Below are positions 8,490 through 17,045 of a stretch of 34,340 nt of DNA, one piece after another; the stretch's first letter is position 1; each line of letters opens with the position of its first letter. The translations under genes and the position numbers were made by a program. This DNA is from Deltaproteobacteria bacterium (GTDB lineage: Bacteria > Desulfobacterota_D > UBA1144 > Nemesobacterales > Nemesobacteraceae), in contig JAJCZR010000025.1 in NCBI GenBank assembly GCA_029262295.1, positions 1-34,340 of the forward strand, given 5' to 3'. The notes beneath the pieces are model-generated. The model was not told where the DNA came from. It worked only from the letters and a program-made list of their open reading frames with translations, and did no database searches.

Positions 8490-8494
8490 CCTCC
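8490..8494 (-). promoter_or_regulatory. Strong Shine-Dalgarno deciding the bioB start
   Basis: GGAGG read on the - strand, 7 nt upstream of the ATT codon at 8480-8482. No standard start codon is available at a workable distance in the bioB frame, so this site is the main reason for proposing ATT initiation. Confidence 0.65.
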
Positions 8495-8518
8495 AAAAAT
8501 CTTAATTTGAGTATATCT

Positions 8519-8546
8519 AAATTACAGAATGGGCATTGATTGTCAA
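8519..8546 (-). promoter_or_regulatory. Putative sigma-70 promoter of bioB
   Basis: On the - strand a perfect TTGACA -35 box (8541-8546) is followed after 16 bp by TAATTT (8519-8524) as -10. The predicted RNA would start about 20 nt before the GGAGG, a short leader. No obvious BirA-type dyad was seen across the promoter. Confidence 0.55.
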
Positions 8547-8562
8547 TAATATTTAGTTGCAC

Positions 8563-9045
8563 TCATGAATTGAAAATTTTATTTAGATGATATGGAATAT
8601 CGCTGTAATTTTTTATTATCTCACCACCACTTTCTTTGATAAAATATTCAACTTGCAAATTAACTTCAGCTCCTTCGTTATCACCACTCAACCTAAAGTC
8701 TCCCCTGTAGCCAAAAATAGTTTTTCCCTTTGCAAATGCATAACCGATTTCACTTGCAGTGCCACTGTCAACATCAGTTCCATCAAGAATAGCCAGAAGC
8801 ACATCAGATGAATCAATCGCATCTGCATTTCTTTCAGCAATTTCTTTATTTAATTTTTTCCAGGCTTCCTTTTTCTTTTGGCCATACTCCATACCGTCAA
8901 CTTTGCTTATCATTGCTTGTGGTGTTAGAACCCAGGGATCAATAACATCAAAACCTTCTTTTACTAAAAGCGTTATAAGCTCTTCATAGTAAAATTTCTT
9001 CCCGATTTCTGAAAACCCCAAGGGGCTTGCTATATAGATTTTCAT
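8563..9045 (-). CDS. Nucleoside 2-deoxyribosyltransferase family protein
   Basis: A 160-aa protein with the NDT/Rossmann-like fold: it starts MKIYIASPLGFSE and has AILDGTDVDSGTASEIGYAFAKGK near 85-107. This holds the conserved Asp residues (91, 93) and the glutamate nucleophile Glu99, followed by NLQVEYFI near 129-136. The family transfers or hydrolyses 2-deoxyribose on nucleobases and serves in purine/pyrimidine salvage; substrate choice is not visible. The gene stands alone, divergent from the aldehyde dehydrogenase gene (79 bp between starts), with its 3' end near the bioB promoter. Confidence 0.88.
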   Translation of the reverse strand: MKIYIASPLGFSEIGKKFYYEELITLLVKEGFDVIDPWVLTPQAMISKVDGMEYGQKKKEAWKKLNKEIAERNADAIDSSDVLLAILDGTDVDSGTASEIGYAFAKGKTIFGYRGDFRLSGDNEGAEVNLQVEYFIKESGGEIIKNYSDIPYHLNKIFNS

Positions 9046-9073
9046 AATTCTAATTACCGATTAATTATACATA

Positions 9074-9118
9074 TTGACCGTAATATTTTAATATTATTAT
9101 CATACACTAATCTGGAGG
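9074..9118 (+). promoter_or_regulatory. Putative promoter and ribosome binding site of the aldehyde dehydrogenase gene
   Basis: TTGACC (9074-9079), 18-bp spacer, TATCAT (9098-9103), and a strong GGAGG at 9114-9118 seven nt upstream of the ATG at 9125. The promoter boxes are moderate matches; the ribosome binding site is clear. Confidence 0.5.
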
Positions 9119-9124
9119 CAGTTT

Positions 9125-10600
9125 ATGAGCAGCAAATTGAGAGTATGTAATTCTTTTATAAATGGAAAAGAGCACAAACCGAGCGGCGGCAATTATTTCA
9201 TAAGGGAAAATCCAGCAACTGAAAAACCGTTTGCCAAAATTGCTGAATCAAATAAAAAAGATGTGGATAAAGCTGTAAAAGCAGCAAGAAAAGCTTTTGG
9301 TAAATGGTCTAAATTACCCGCTTTTGAAAGATCAAAATATCTTTTAAAAATAGCAGAGACACTTCAAAAAAATCAAAAAAAACTTGCTGAAATTAACACT
9401 CTTGAAACTGGAAAGCCGATAAGGGAAAGCAGCATTGTGGAAATAGGCGGGTCGATCAGAACTCTTGAATACTATGCAGGACTTCACACTGAGCTAAATG
9501 GTGAGACTATTCCAGTTAATGAAAACCAGATTTCTATCACTGTAAAAGAACCTGTAGGTGTAGTAGGTAACATAATTCCCTGGAACTTTCCGCTTCTCCT
9601 TTCATTCTGGAAAATTGCCCCTGCCCTTCTTTCAGGCTGCACAATTGTTTTAAAACCTGCTGAGTTAACTTCCTGTGCAATCACCGAGATTGCAAAGCTT
9701 TGTTCAAAAGCCGGGCTCCCTGACGGGGTTTTAAATATAGTTCCGGGAAAAGGTGAAGATGCAGGACAGGCACTTGTTGAACATCCTGATATCGACAAGA
9801 TTGCTTTTACCGGCTCAACAAGTGTTGGAAAGATAGTTATGAAAACCGCTGCCGATAACATAACAAAAGTTTCTTTAGAGCTTGGAGGAAAAGCACCCTG
9901 CATAATTTTTGATGATGCCAATCTTGATAATGCGGTTGAAGCATGTTTGAGAGGTGGGTTCTTTAATCAGGGTGAGAACTGTACTGCTGTTACAAAATTG
10001 ATGCTTCATAAAAAGATATATAAGAAATTTTTAGATCTTTATTTAAAACGGGTTAAAAAGATTAATATTGGCGATCCTTTAAAACAGGATACTGAAATGG
10101 GAGCTGTCATTTCGAAAGAACATTTTGAGAGCGTCCTCAACTATATTAAAAAAGGTAAATCTGAAGGTGCAAAAGTAATAGCAGGTGGAAGCAGGCCAAG
10201 AAAATTTAAAAAAGGTTATTTCATAAGCCCGACTGTTCTGGAAAGTGTTGATCCGAACGCAACAGTTGCCTGTGAAGAGATATTCGGCCCCGTTGTAGCT
10301 GTAATTCCATTTAGCGAAGAAGAAGAAGCAATTGAGATTGCGAATAATACACAATATGGTCTAGCAGGAGGAGTGTGGACTCAGGATATAACCCGTGCAC
10401 TTAGAGTTGCAAAATCTATTAAAGCAGGATACCTCTGGATAAACACTTATGGCGGAATCATTCCTCAAACTCCTTATGGCGGTTTTAAACAAAGCGGAAT
10501 CGGAAAAGAACTCGGAAAAGAAGGACTTGAGAACTATCTTGAAACTAAGTGCATAAATATCTACACAGGCGATTCAATGCCAAAGTGGTATAAAGGATAA
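9125..10600 (+). CDS. NAD(P)-dependent aldehyde dehydrogenase (betaine-aldehyde dehydrogenase-like)
   Basis: ALDH-superfamily enzyme of 491 aa that oxidises an aldehyde to the acid. Catalytic Asn154 is in IPWNFPL, the Rossmann motif is FTGSTSVGK (228-236), the general base Glu252 is in LELGGKAP, the nucleophile Cys286 is in NQGENCTA, and CEEIFGPV lies near 381. The overall pattern resembles the BetB/GabD group, but no choline or betaine genes are nearby, so the substrate is open. A strong GGAGG precedes the start. It is monocistronic here; a weak stem (TTGTAGT/ACTACAA, 10604-10627) follows the stop. Confidence 0.94.
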   Translation: MSSKLRVCNSFINGKEHKPSGGNYFIRENPATEKPFAKIAESNKKDVDKAVKAARKAFGKWSKLPAFERSKYLLKIAETLQKNQKKLAEINTLETGKPIRESSIVEIGGSIRTLEYYAGLHTELNGETIPVNENQISITVKEPVGVVGNIIPWNFPLLLSFWKIAPALLSGCTIVLKPAELTSCAITEIAKLCSKAGLPDGVLNIVPGKGEDAGQALVEHPDIDKIAFTGSTSVGKIVMKTAADNITKVSLELGGKAPCIIFDDANLDNAVEACLRGGFFNQGENCTAVTKLMLHKKIYKKFLDLYLKRVKKINIGDPLKQDTEMGAVISKEHFESVLNYIKKGKSEGAKVIAGGSRPRKFKKGYFISPTVLESVDPNATVACEEIFGPVVAVIPFSEEEEAIEIANNTQYGLAGGVWTQDITRALRVAKSIKAGYLWINTYGGIIPQTPYGGFKQSGIGKELGKEGLENYLETKCINIYTGDSMPKWYKG

Positions 10601-10603
10601 ATT

Positions 10604-10627
10604 TGTAGTTTATATTCTCTGACTACA
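10604..10627 (+). terminator. Weak hairpin after the aldehyde dehydrogenase gene
   Basis: TTGTAGT (10604-10610) and ACTACAA (10621-10627) form a 7-bp stem with a 10-nt loop just past the stop codon. There is no clean U-tract, so termination activity is uncertain. Confidence 0.3.
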
Positions 10628-10696
10628 ACTTCTCAATTTCTTTGAGATTCAAAGCTTTTAAAATACCCTCGATTTTTGATCGACTTGTTATATGAT

Positions 10697-10933
10697 TTAA
10701 CTCTCTGGCAGAGCTTCAAATTCTTTTCTCTTAGACTCAAACCATTTATTCATGTCTTCAGGACTCTCCATAAGTTTTTGCATTTCATTCATTGCATCTA
10801 GATGGGCAGGATCTTGCTTTTGATGCATTTCCATTCCATGCTGCTTGCTCAACTCCGCCACTTCTTCAAATGTATTTGCGCGGAATTCCTTTTCACACGC
10901 ACCACCCAGTTGCTTGCAAGTCATCGTCTTCAT
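10697..10933 (-). CDS. DUF1059 family small protein
   Basis: A 78-aa protein with the DUF1059 pattern: MTCKQLGGACEKEFRA, then a helix with TFEEVAELSKQHGMEMHQK and an acidic, charged tail. Two cysteines (Cys6, Cys13) are typical of the family. The function is unknown; members are often stress- or redox-linked small cytosolic proteins. An excellent Shine-Dalgarno (GAGGAGG at 10939-10945) supports the start. It lies downstream of the buf operon on the same strand but is separated by a strong palindrome, so it is probably expressed separately. Confidence 0.85.
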   Translation of the reverse strand: MKTMTCKQLGGACEKEFRANTFEEVAELSKQHGMEMHQKQDPAHLDAMNEMQKLMESPEDMNKWFESKRKEFEALPES

Positions 10934-10975
10934 TTTTGCCTCCTCTTTTTGATTAAGATGTGCACATAATTAATT

Positions 10976-11001
10976 ATTAAACGGAAACATTTCCGTTTAA
11001 T
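10976..11001. terminator. Near-perfect 26-bp palindrome after the buf operon
   Basis: ATTAAACGGAAA (10976-10987) and TTTCCGTTTAAT (10990-11001) are perfectly complementary around CA. It sits 27 bp past the bufC stop and about 43 bp upstream of the DUF1059 gene. It may be the buf transcription terminator, an operator for the DUF1059 gene, or both. No U-run follows in either direction. Confidence 0.5.
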
Positions 11002-11027
11002 CACCCACATTATCATAAGAATTAGAT

Positions 11028-11762
11028 TCAAACAATAATTTCAATATCAACAATCCAACCATTATTAATTGAAGTGGCAATAAAATTTTCCAGCTCTTTT
11101 TCTTTATCGCTGTAAATTTCACTTAGTTCATTAAATGATTTTTTTTGGGAGAGAAGATTAAGAAAATTAAATTCGTTTTCATCAATATTTTGATAAACAA
11201 CATCCTTATTATGTTTCCAGACTACAACATAATTTTTTGAATTAATAAGTTCAATTTTTCCAACTTCCTCATTTTGATGTTCTTTCCAGATCTCAATTAT
11301 TGGGTAGTTGAAAACTGATAAGGAGAGTGACGGATTTAAGATGAATATCACATCGACATTCTCGTTAGAAACGATTTTTGAAATAATTTCTTCAGGAGAA
11401 TTTGGGACAAAATCTTTTCTGGATGCACTATAAATATTCCATTCAAACTCTGTGACTTCACTTAGATACCCCAACTCTGAAAGTTCTTCTCGTTCAGTGA
11501 TCTCATTTAACAAGAAATCGGAAAAATCATGGCCGTAAACATTAAGGTCAGGTTCGTTAGTTGGTCTTTTTTCTAAATAAATTTCGGAAAGATAAGAAAA
11601 ATATTTTTCTCCGACTATTCGCAAGCAAACAGGATAAACATCTTTTAATGCACTAAGATGGTTTGTGACAACAAGATCACGGTAAACGCTTAATGATTTA
11701 TTCTTATTTTCTTTGAGAACTCCATTTAAAAAATCTTTTTGAATAGAAGCTAAATCACGCAT
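11028..11762 (-). CDS. bufC: BufC-like DUF2063 partner protein
   Basis: A 244-aa protein with an N-terminal DUF2063 domain: MRDLASIQKDFLNGVL, then YRDLVVTNHLSALKDVYPVCLRIVGEKYF and LNVYGHDFSDFL. This is the partner of DUF692 enzymes that presents the precursor peptide's leader. The C-terminal half is an IDIE-like winged/substrate-recognition region, less conserved. It overlaps bufB by 13 bp and is the last gene of the bufA-bufB-bufC set. The assignment rests on the family pattern plus the diagnostic gene order. Confidence 0.88.
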   Translation of the reverse strand: MRDLASIQKDFLNGVLKENKNKSLSVYRDLVVTNHLSALKDVYPVCLRIVGEKYFSYLSEIYLEKRPTNEPDLNVYGHDFSDFLLNEITEREELSELGYLSEVTEFEWNIYSASRKDFVPNSPEEIISKIVSNENVDVIFILNPSLSLSVFNYPIIEIWKEHQNEEVGKIELINSKNYVVVWKHNKDVVYQNIDENEFNFLNLLSQKKSFNELSEIYSDKEKELENFIATSINNGWIVDIEIIV

Positions 11763-12595
11763 ATTGAATCAATTCGCCTGTTGGCATTAGCAGCTTCATC
11801 TATTAGTACCGAAAGCTCAGGGATATCATTATCCCATTCAATAAGTGTTGGAATTTGCCCATAACTCCCTAAAGCATATTCATATAAATCCCACACTTCG
11901 TCCCAAACCCTGCAGTTATGAGAATCAAGGATATACCCTTCCCTTTGCTCACCACCTGCAAGATGCATTTCGCCTATAAGATTTTTAGGAACTTCGGAAA
12001 CATATTTTTTAGCGTCAAGACCAAGGTTTTTAGAGTTTATAAAAATATTATTGATATCTAAAAGAATTCCACTACCACTTTTCCTGGCAATCTGAGTAAT
12101 AAACTCAGGTTCGCTCATCTCTGATTCTACAAAATCAGTGTAAGCTGAGACATTCTCAATTAATATTTCATGGCCAAAAAATTCCTGTATCTGCTCAACT
12201 CTCTCAGCGACATGCAAAACAGTTTCTTCAGTCATTGGAAGTGGAAATAGATCATGAAGATGTACACCATGAGCACCAGACCAGCAAAGATGTTCGGAGA
12301 CTGAAAATGGTTCAAGCCTTTCTGAAAGTTTTCTTAGTTCCTTTAGATAATCAAAATTGAGATCATCTACTGAACCTATGGAAGTACCCACACTGTGAAG
12401 GCTAAAAGGATAATCACTTCTTATCTTCTCAAGCATTTGAAGAGTTTTTTCATCAGCATTGATTAGGTTATCTGTAATTATCTCAAACCAGCCTATATTT
12501 GGCTTTTCTTCGATTATTTGCTCGAGATGGGGGTCACGCAGACCGATTCCTGATTTGAGATTAGACCTGCGTGAAGTATTATCAAATTTAAACAT
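11750..12595 (-). CDS. bufB: DUF692 multinuclear non-heme iron oxidase (bufferin-modifying enzyme)
   Basis: MbnB-like MNIO enzyme of 281 aa with a TIM-barrel pattern of metal ligands: FSLHSVGTSIG, SEHLCWSG, HLHDLFPLP, ILIENVSAY, ILLDINN, GEMHLAGG, DSHNCRVWDEVW and LIEWDNDIP. These His, Glu, Asp and Asn positions bind two or three irons. Known relatives oxidise cysteines of bufferin precursors to thiooxazole-type groups. The start is 3 bp after the bufA stop, and the gene overlaps bufC by 13 bp, so the three are translationally linked. Confidence 0.94.
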   Translation of the reverse strand: MFKFDNTSRRSNLKSGIGLRDPHLEQIIEEKPNIGWFEIITDNLINADEKTLQMLEKIRSDYPFSLHSVGTSIGSVDDLNFDYLKELRKLSERLEPFSVSEHLCWSGAHGVHLHDLFPLPMTEETVLHVAERVEQIQEFFGHEILIENVSAYTDFVESEMSEPEFITQIARKSGSGILLDINNIFINSKNLGLDAKKYVSEVPKNLIGEMHLAGGEQREGYILDSHNCRVWDEVWDLYEYALGSYGQIPTLIEWDNDIPELSVLIDEAANANRRIDSICVI

Positions 12596-12598
12596 TTA

Positions 12599-12880
12599 TT
12601 ACTTTGCAGGTTTTACCTTAGCTACTGTTCCCCCAGCAATTTTTTCACAGGTCCCGCCAGGAACATAAACCCACTCATTGGGATCTTTATCTTCTTTAGC
12701 CTGTCCTGCACAACCGTGTTTTCCATCAAGAGAACCACAGTCGTTCTTGCCGGCTTTTGCAATACCTGCACACTTTTCCCATGATGTTGGCGCGCTGGGC
12801 ACTGCGTTTGCACTTATTGTAAACATTAATAATGCTGATGCTACTCCTGCTAAAGTTGCTCCTTTCTTTAAATTTTTCAT
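12599..12880 (-). CDS. bufA: Bufferin precursor (DUF2282), post-translationally modified copper-handling peptide
   Basis: A 93-aa exported precursor. Residues 1-26 form a signal peptide ending ANA. The core has four cysteines (Cys37, 48, 57, 78) in the bufferin arrangement [24 protein letters not shown] and [10 protein letters not shown]. In characterised bufferins the central cysteines are oxidised by the DUF692 partner and the periplasmic product binds copper. A strong Shine-Dalgarno (AAGGAGAG at 12887-12894) precedes the ATG, in keeping with high expression of the precursor. The partner enzyme starts 3 bp downstream. No DoxX-type bufD is present. Confidence 0.93.
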   Translation of the reverse strand: MKNLKKGATLAGVASALLMFTISANAVPSAPTSWEKCAGIAKAGKNDCGSLDGKHGCAGQAKEDKDPNEWVYVPGGTCEKIAGGTVAKVKPAK

Positions 12881-13355
12881 TTATTACTCTCCTTAAATAA
12901 GTTTGTATTTACAATTTCGAAGAATTGCATTTTAGTATTAACTACGATTAAATAAATGAAATAGTTCTAACATGCAAAATCTTAATTGAAGTATATTTCG
13001 ATTTTATTTAATGCATATCTTTATTATTCATACATGGTATTCTATCAACAATTAAATAACCCTTTTGAATCTCTGTATTGAATCAACTCACAATATGTAT
13101 TTGGGATCTATGGGGTTGATAATTCCTTAAAAAGGAATTTAGCGGCGCGAAAGATACAGAAATGCTCTCCAATATGTTCAGAAAATCTGAACACCCGCTT
13201 TAAACAAAAATACTTGAGTAATTTTGTATAGGAAAAAGATTAATATAAAAACTGTTCAGCTTATTATAGATTTGAGTCAAAAAAAAACACATCAACCTGC
13301 TTCAATTTAATTTTTCTTGATAAAGAAATCGAGAAGAAAAGGAAATGTATAACAT
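12881..13355. other. 475-bp divergent intergenic region between bufA and the helicase gene
   Basis: No ORF of note. The left part holds the bufA ribosome binding site and an unidentified promoter, with a small TTGTA-TT-TACAA dyad at 12903-12914. The right part (about 13110-13200) folds into a stack of hairpins and is listed separately. The stretch between about 12925 and 13090 shows nothing beyond AT-rich DNA. Confidence 0.6.
13121..13199 (+). promoter_or_regulatory. Structured leader upstream of the DEAD-box helicase gene
   Basis: AATTCCTT/AAGGAATT (13121-13128 with 13132-13139) makes an 8-bp stem. GTTCAGA/TCTGAAC (13176-13182 with 13186-13192) makes a 7-bp stem. AGCGG (13141-13145) can pair with CCGCT (13195-13199) to enclose the second hairpin. 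It lies 150-230 bp upstream of the start codon, consistent with a long 5' UTR. I could not match it to a known riboswitch class. Confidence 0.4.
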
Positions 13356-14951
13356 ATGGAAAATAAAATTGCATTTAACGACCTCGGTCTTTCAGAAAAA
13401 ACATTAGAGGCAATAAACAAAAAGGGTTTTGAAGAACCAACTCCAATTCAAGCTATGACAATCCCATTAATGCTTAGGGACGATACAAACATTATTGCTC
13501 AGGCACAAACAGGCACAGGAAAAACAGCTGCATTTGGTCTGCCATTAATTGAATTAATAGATAGCAGTGAAAGAACTGTCCAGGCACTTATACTTACTCC
13601 AACAAGAGAACTCGCCATACAGGTATCTGAAGAAATCCTTTCGCTTAAAGGAAACAAAGATTTAAGAATTGTTCCAATTTATGGTGGGCAATCAATTAGT
13701 CAACAACTGAGAAGTCTTAAAAAAGGTGTACATATAGTTGTTGGAACTCCTGGAAGAGTAATAGACCATTTAAAAAGAAAAACCCTTAAGATTGGAAATA
13801 TTGAACACCTTATTCTCGATGAGGCAGATGAGATGCTAAATATGGGTTTTATTGATGATATGGAAGAAATAATGGCTCATACCAATCCCAATAAAAGAAC
13901 GCTTCTTTTCTCTGCAACAATTCCCAAAAAAATTAAAGATCTGGCGCATAAATATATGGATGGCTATGAGCTTCTTGCGGTAAAAAAAGAACAGCTCACA
14001 ACTAATCTTACTGAGCAAATATATTTTGAAGTGAAGGCATCAGAAAAGTTTGAATCTCTTTGCAGAATAATCGATATAGAAGATGATTTTTATGGACTTG
14101 TTTTTTGCAGAACAAAAAATGATGTTGATACAGTTGCATCCCATTTAATGGGCAGGGGATATGATGCTGAAGCTATTCATGGAGATATTTCACAGGCACA
14201 AAGAGAAAGGACTCTTGATAAATTCAAGAATCAAAATGTCAATATCCTTGTAGCAACCGACGTTGCTGCGCGCGGGATTGATGTAAACAATCTTTCACAT
14301 GTAATAAATTATTCTCTTCCGCAGGATCCTGAATCTTATGTTCATAGAATCGGACGTACGGGGAGAGCAGGAAATGAAGGAACTGCCATAACTTTTATAA
14401 CTCCAAGTGAATATAAGAAACTCATGTTTATACAGCGCGCTGCCAAAACAGATATAAAAAAATCGAAAATACCTAATGTAAAAGACATAATAAAAGCCAA
14501 AAGAAAAAAAATATTTGATGATCTTGCAGCAGTTATGTCAGAAAAGGTTGATGATGCTTATCTCAAGTTGGCAAAGAAACTGCTTGAGGATAAAGATCCT
14601 GAAGAAATTCTTGCAGCTACACTAAATTACTGTTTTGAAGATGAACTAAATCCTGAGAATTATAAAGAAATAACAACTTCCAATGGGAAAAGAAACCAGA
14701 TCGACCAGCAAGGAAAAGCAAGACTTTTTGTATCACTTGGAAAAAAAGACAAATACAATCCAAAAAAACTTGTAGAATTAATTACTGGCAAGGTTTCCAT
14801 AAAATCAAAGCAAATAAATGACGTTCAGGTAATGGATAAATTCTCATTTATCACAGTTCCCTTTGAAAAAGCTGAAGAAATTGTCCAGCGCTTTAAAGAA
14901 AAAGGTCAACGCCCCATTTTCACTCATGCCAAGAAAGATAAAAGAAGATAA
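13356..14951 (+). CDS. deaD: DEAD-box ATP-dependent RNA helicase with DbpA-type C-terminal RNA-binding domain
   Basis: CsdA/DeaD-type RNA helicase of 531 aa that remodels rRNA and mRNA structure, often at low temperature. Q motif at 25-32 (FEEPTPIQ), Walker A AQTGTGKT (50-57), PTRELA (82-87), TPGR (131-134), DEAD (155-158), SAT (186-188), and C-terminal RecA motifs VATDVAARGID and HRIGRTGRAG. Residues from about 457 (KARLFVSLGKKDKYNPKKLVELI) form the DbpA RNA-binding RRM-like domain. A lysine-rich end follows. AGGAAA at about 13340-13345 acts as ribosome binding site. The structured leader upstream suggests autoregulation or temperature control, as in other deaD genes (inference). Confidence 0.95.
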   Translation: MENKIAFNDLGLSEKTLEAINKKGFEEPTPIQAMTIPLMLRDDTNIIAQAQTGTGKTAAFGLPLIELIDSSERTVQALILTPTRELAIQVSEEILSLKGNKDLRIVPIYGGQSISQQLRSLKKGVHIVVGTPGRVIDHLKRKTLKIGNIEHLILDEADEMLNMGFIDDMEEIMAHTNPNKRTLLFSATIPKKIKDLAHKYMDGYELLAVKKEQLTTNLTEQIYFEVKASEKFESLCRIIDIEDDFYGLVFCRTKNDVDTVASHLMGRGYDAEAIHGDISQAQRERTLDKFKNQNVNILVATDVAARGIDVNNLSHVINYSLPQDPESYVHRIGRTGRAGNEGTAITFITPSEYKKLMFIQRAAKTDIKKSKIPNVKDIIKAKRKKIFDDLAAVMSEKVDDAYLKLAKKLLEDKDPEEILAATLNYCFEDELNPENYKEITTSNGKRNQIDQQGKARLFVSLGKKDKYNPKKLVELITGKVSIKSKQINDVQVMDKFSFITVPFEKAEEIVQRFKEKGQRPIFTHAKKDKRR

Positions 14952-15052
14952 TATAATTTGCTTAACAAAAACTTTTTGATTTCACACTTTATTCCCGCCA
15001 TATTCTTTAGTTAATATTGAATCCATAATTCATATATAAGGCTAAAACAAAT

Positions 15053-17011
15053 ATGGGAATAGCAGCAGACATATCAATAATAGTAATTGCCGGCCTGATA
15101 GGTGGTGTAGTAGCTTTATTAGTAAAGCAGCCACTTATACTTGGCTACATAATAGCTGGCATTGCAGTGGGCCCTTACACCGGTGGAGTAACGATAACCG
15201 AGGTTCATAATATTGAACTCCTTGCTGAGATAGGAGTAGCACTCCTGCTTTTCGCCCTTGGTCTTGAATTTTCACTAAAAGATCTGAAACCAGTAAGAAA
15301 AATTGCGCTTATTGGTACACCTATACAAATAGTTTTAACAATTGCCTTGGGCTATGCTATTGGCAGTTTTCTTGGTTTTGGGCGTTCTGAATCAATCTGG
15401 CTCGGAGCTTTAATATCCCTTTCAAGCACAATGGTAATCCTTAAAACCCTTATGAGCCAGGGGCGAATTGGCACACTTTCAAGCCGTGTAATGATTGGGA
15501 TGCTTATCGTTCAGGATCTTGCAATTATCCCGATGATGATAATTCTTCCACAATTAAACAGCGGAGACAGCGCTCTTCCTATAGTTGGAGGCGCTATTTT
15601 ACGTGCGGCATTATTTATATTTGGAATGATCTTTTTAGGCACACGAATTATTCCCAAATTCATGGCCTATATCGCAGGCTGGAATTCAAGGGAATTATTC
15701 CTTTTAGCAGTAACGGCAATGGGTCTTGGAATTGGTTATGCTACGCATCTTTTTGGACTTTCCTTTGCTTTCGGGGCATTTGTTGCAGGCCTTGTCTTAA
15801 GTGAATCAGATTATGGTCATCAGGCGCTAAGCGATATTATTCCGGTTCGTGATCTCTTTGCCCTACTCTTTTTTGTATCAGTGGGAATGCTTTTTGATCC
15901 AGCATTTCTTTTTGCAAATTGGGAAACTGTTTTGTTAGTCGTATTACTGGTCTCCCTCGTAAAAGGCGTTATCTTTGGAACACTGGCCCCTATTTTTGGT
16001 TACAGAAATGTTGTGCCACTTGCAGTTGCATTCGGACTTTTTCAAGTGGGTGAGTTTTCATTTGTGCTTGCACGAATTGGAATTAACTCAAATTCAATAA
16101 GTAATGAACTTTATTCGTTAGTACTTAATACTGCTGTCATTACTATGGTTTTAACACCACTTGTTTCCGGACTAACCACACCTCTTTATACACTAAAAAA
16201 ACGCTGGTTTAAAAGAGAGCCGCTTCAAACTATTAACCTTCCCAAAATGGGATTGCACAACCATGTTGTAATTGCAGGTGGTGGGAGAATTGGAAGATAT
16301 GTTGCCGAAGTGCTTAAGCGATTAAATATGGATTATGTGCTGATTGAATTAAACCACTTACGTGTGGAAAAAGCTAAAGAGCTTGGATATTCAGTAATAT
16401 ATGGTGATGCCACTCAGGAAGTTGTTTTGCATGCAGCAAATCTCGGTGAGGCAAGGCTTTTTATAATCACAATCCCGGCAATAGTTTCAACGCAATCTGT
16501 AGTTGACCAGATACGCAGGATTAATCCTGATCTTCATATTGTGGCAAAAGCTAGTGGGGCCGAACAAATGAAAACACTGCATGATAATGGTGTTTATGAA
16601 GTTGTTCAGCCAAACTTTGAAGCCGGGCTTGAAATCACACGTCAGGCTCTTTTGCATTTGAATATTCCAACCACCGAAATTTACAAATTTACTGATGCAG
16701 TACGAAAAGAACTCTACTCACCAATACTTCAAAGGCATAAAGAGTATGAAACTCTCAAGCAATTACAGGGAGCTATGCACCATCTGGAGCTATCATGGAT
16801 TGAATTAGAAGAAAAAAGTACTTCAATCGGGAAAACAATAAATGAACTGCATATTCGAAGCCGAACCGGAGCTACTGCAGTGGGAGTAATGCGTAATGAC
16901 AGTTTTCATCCAAATCCAGATGCCAGCTTTCGTTTTTTGAGTGGGGATCTTATAGCTGTAATGGGTAATCCAGAGCAAATAGCAGCATTTCAAAAACTTA
17001 CAGAGTCATAA
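15053..17011 (+). CDS. KefB/YbaL-type monovalent cation:proton antiporter with RCK domains (CPA2)
   Basis: A 652-aa inner-membrane protein. Residues about 5-380 form 12-13 membrane spans of the CPA2 exchanger fold, including the conserved [16 protein letters not shown] (31-46) and [12 protein letters not shown] (67-78). The cytosolic RCK_N (TrkA-N) domain starts near 402 with [18 protein letters not shown], an intact nucleotide-binding loop. A TrkA-C domain fills about 565-650. Such proteins export K+ (or Na+) in exchange for protons, gated by nucleotides or thiols. A weak ribosome binding site (AAGG near 15040) is present. It is followed after 34 bp by the small VOC gene. Confidence 0.94.
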   Translation: MGIAADISIIVIAGLIGGVVALLVKQPLILGYIIAGIAVGPYTGGVTITEVHNIELLAEIGVALLLFALGLEFSLKDLKPVRKIALIGTPIQIVLTIALGYAIGSFLGFGRSESIWLGALISLSSTMVILKTLMSQGRIGTLSSRVMIGMLIVQDLAIIPMMIILPQLNSGDSALPIVGGAILRAALFIFGMIFLGTRIIPKFMAYIAGWNSRELFLLAVTAMGLGIGYATHLFGLSFAFGAFVAGLVLSESDYGHQALSDIIPVRDLFALLFFVSVGMLFDPAFLFANWETVLLVVLLVSLVKGVIFGTLAPIFGYRNVVPLAVAFGLFQVGEFSFVLARIGINSNSISNELYSLVLNTAVITMVLTPLVSGLTTPLYTLKKRWFKREPLQTINLPKMGLHNHVVIAGGGRIGRYVAEVLKRLNMDYVLIELNHLRVEKAKELGYSVIYGDATQEVVLHAANLGEARLFIITIPAIVSTQSVVDQIRRINPDLHIVAKASGAEQMKTLHDNGVYEVVQPNFEAGLEITRQALLHLNIPTTEIYKFTDAVRKELYSPILQRHKEYETLKQLQGAMHHLELSWIELEEKSTSIGKTINELHIRSRTGATAVGVMRNDSFHPNPDASFRFLSGDLIAVMGNPEQIAAFQKLTES

Positions 17012-17045
17012 AAAATATTGAAAAATTAAACTGACAAGGTGAGCA

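Noticed and set aside
10600-10697. A reading frame on the - strand just past the DUF1059 stop encodes ARELNHITSRSKIEGILKAL and a short tail
   Set aside because: It looks coding-like but has no start codon and is cut by a stop only a few codons upstream. It may be a chance frame or a decayed tail, too short to call.
12903-12922. Dyads TTGTA-TT-TACAA and TTCGAA upstream of bufA as a metal-regulator operator
   Set aside because: The arms are short and AT-rich, and do not match a known copper-regulator site. Not distinguishable from background.
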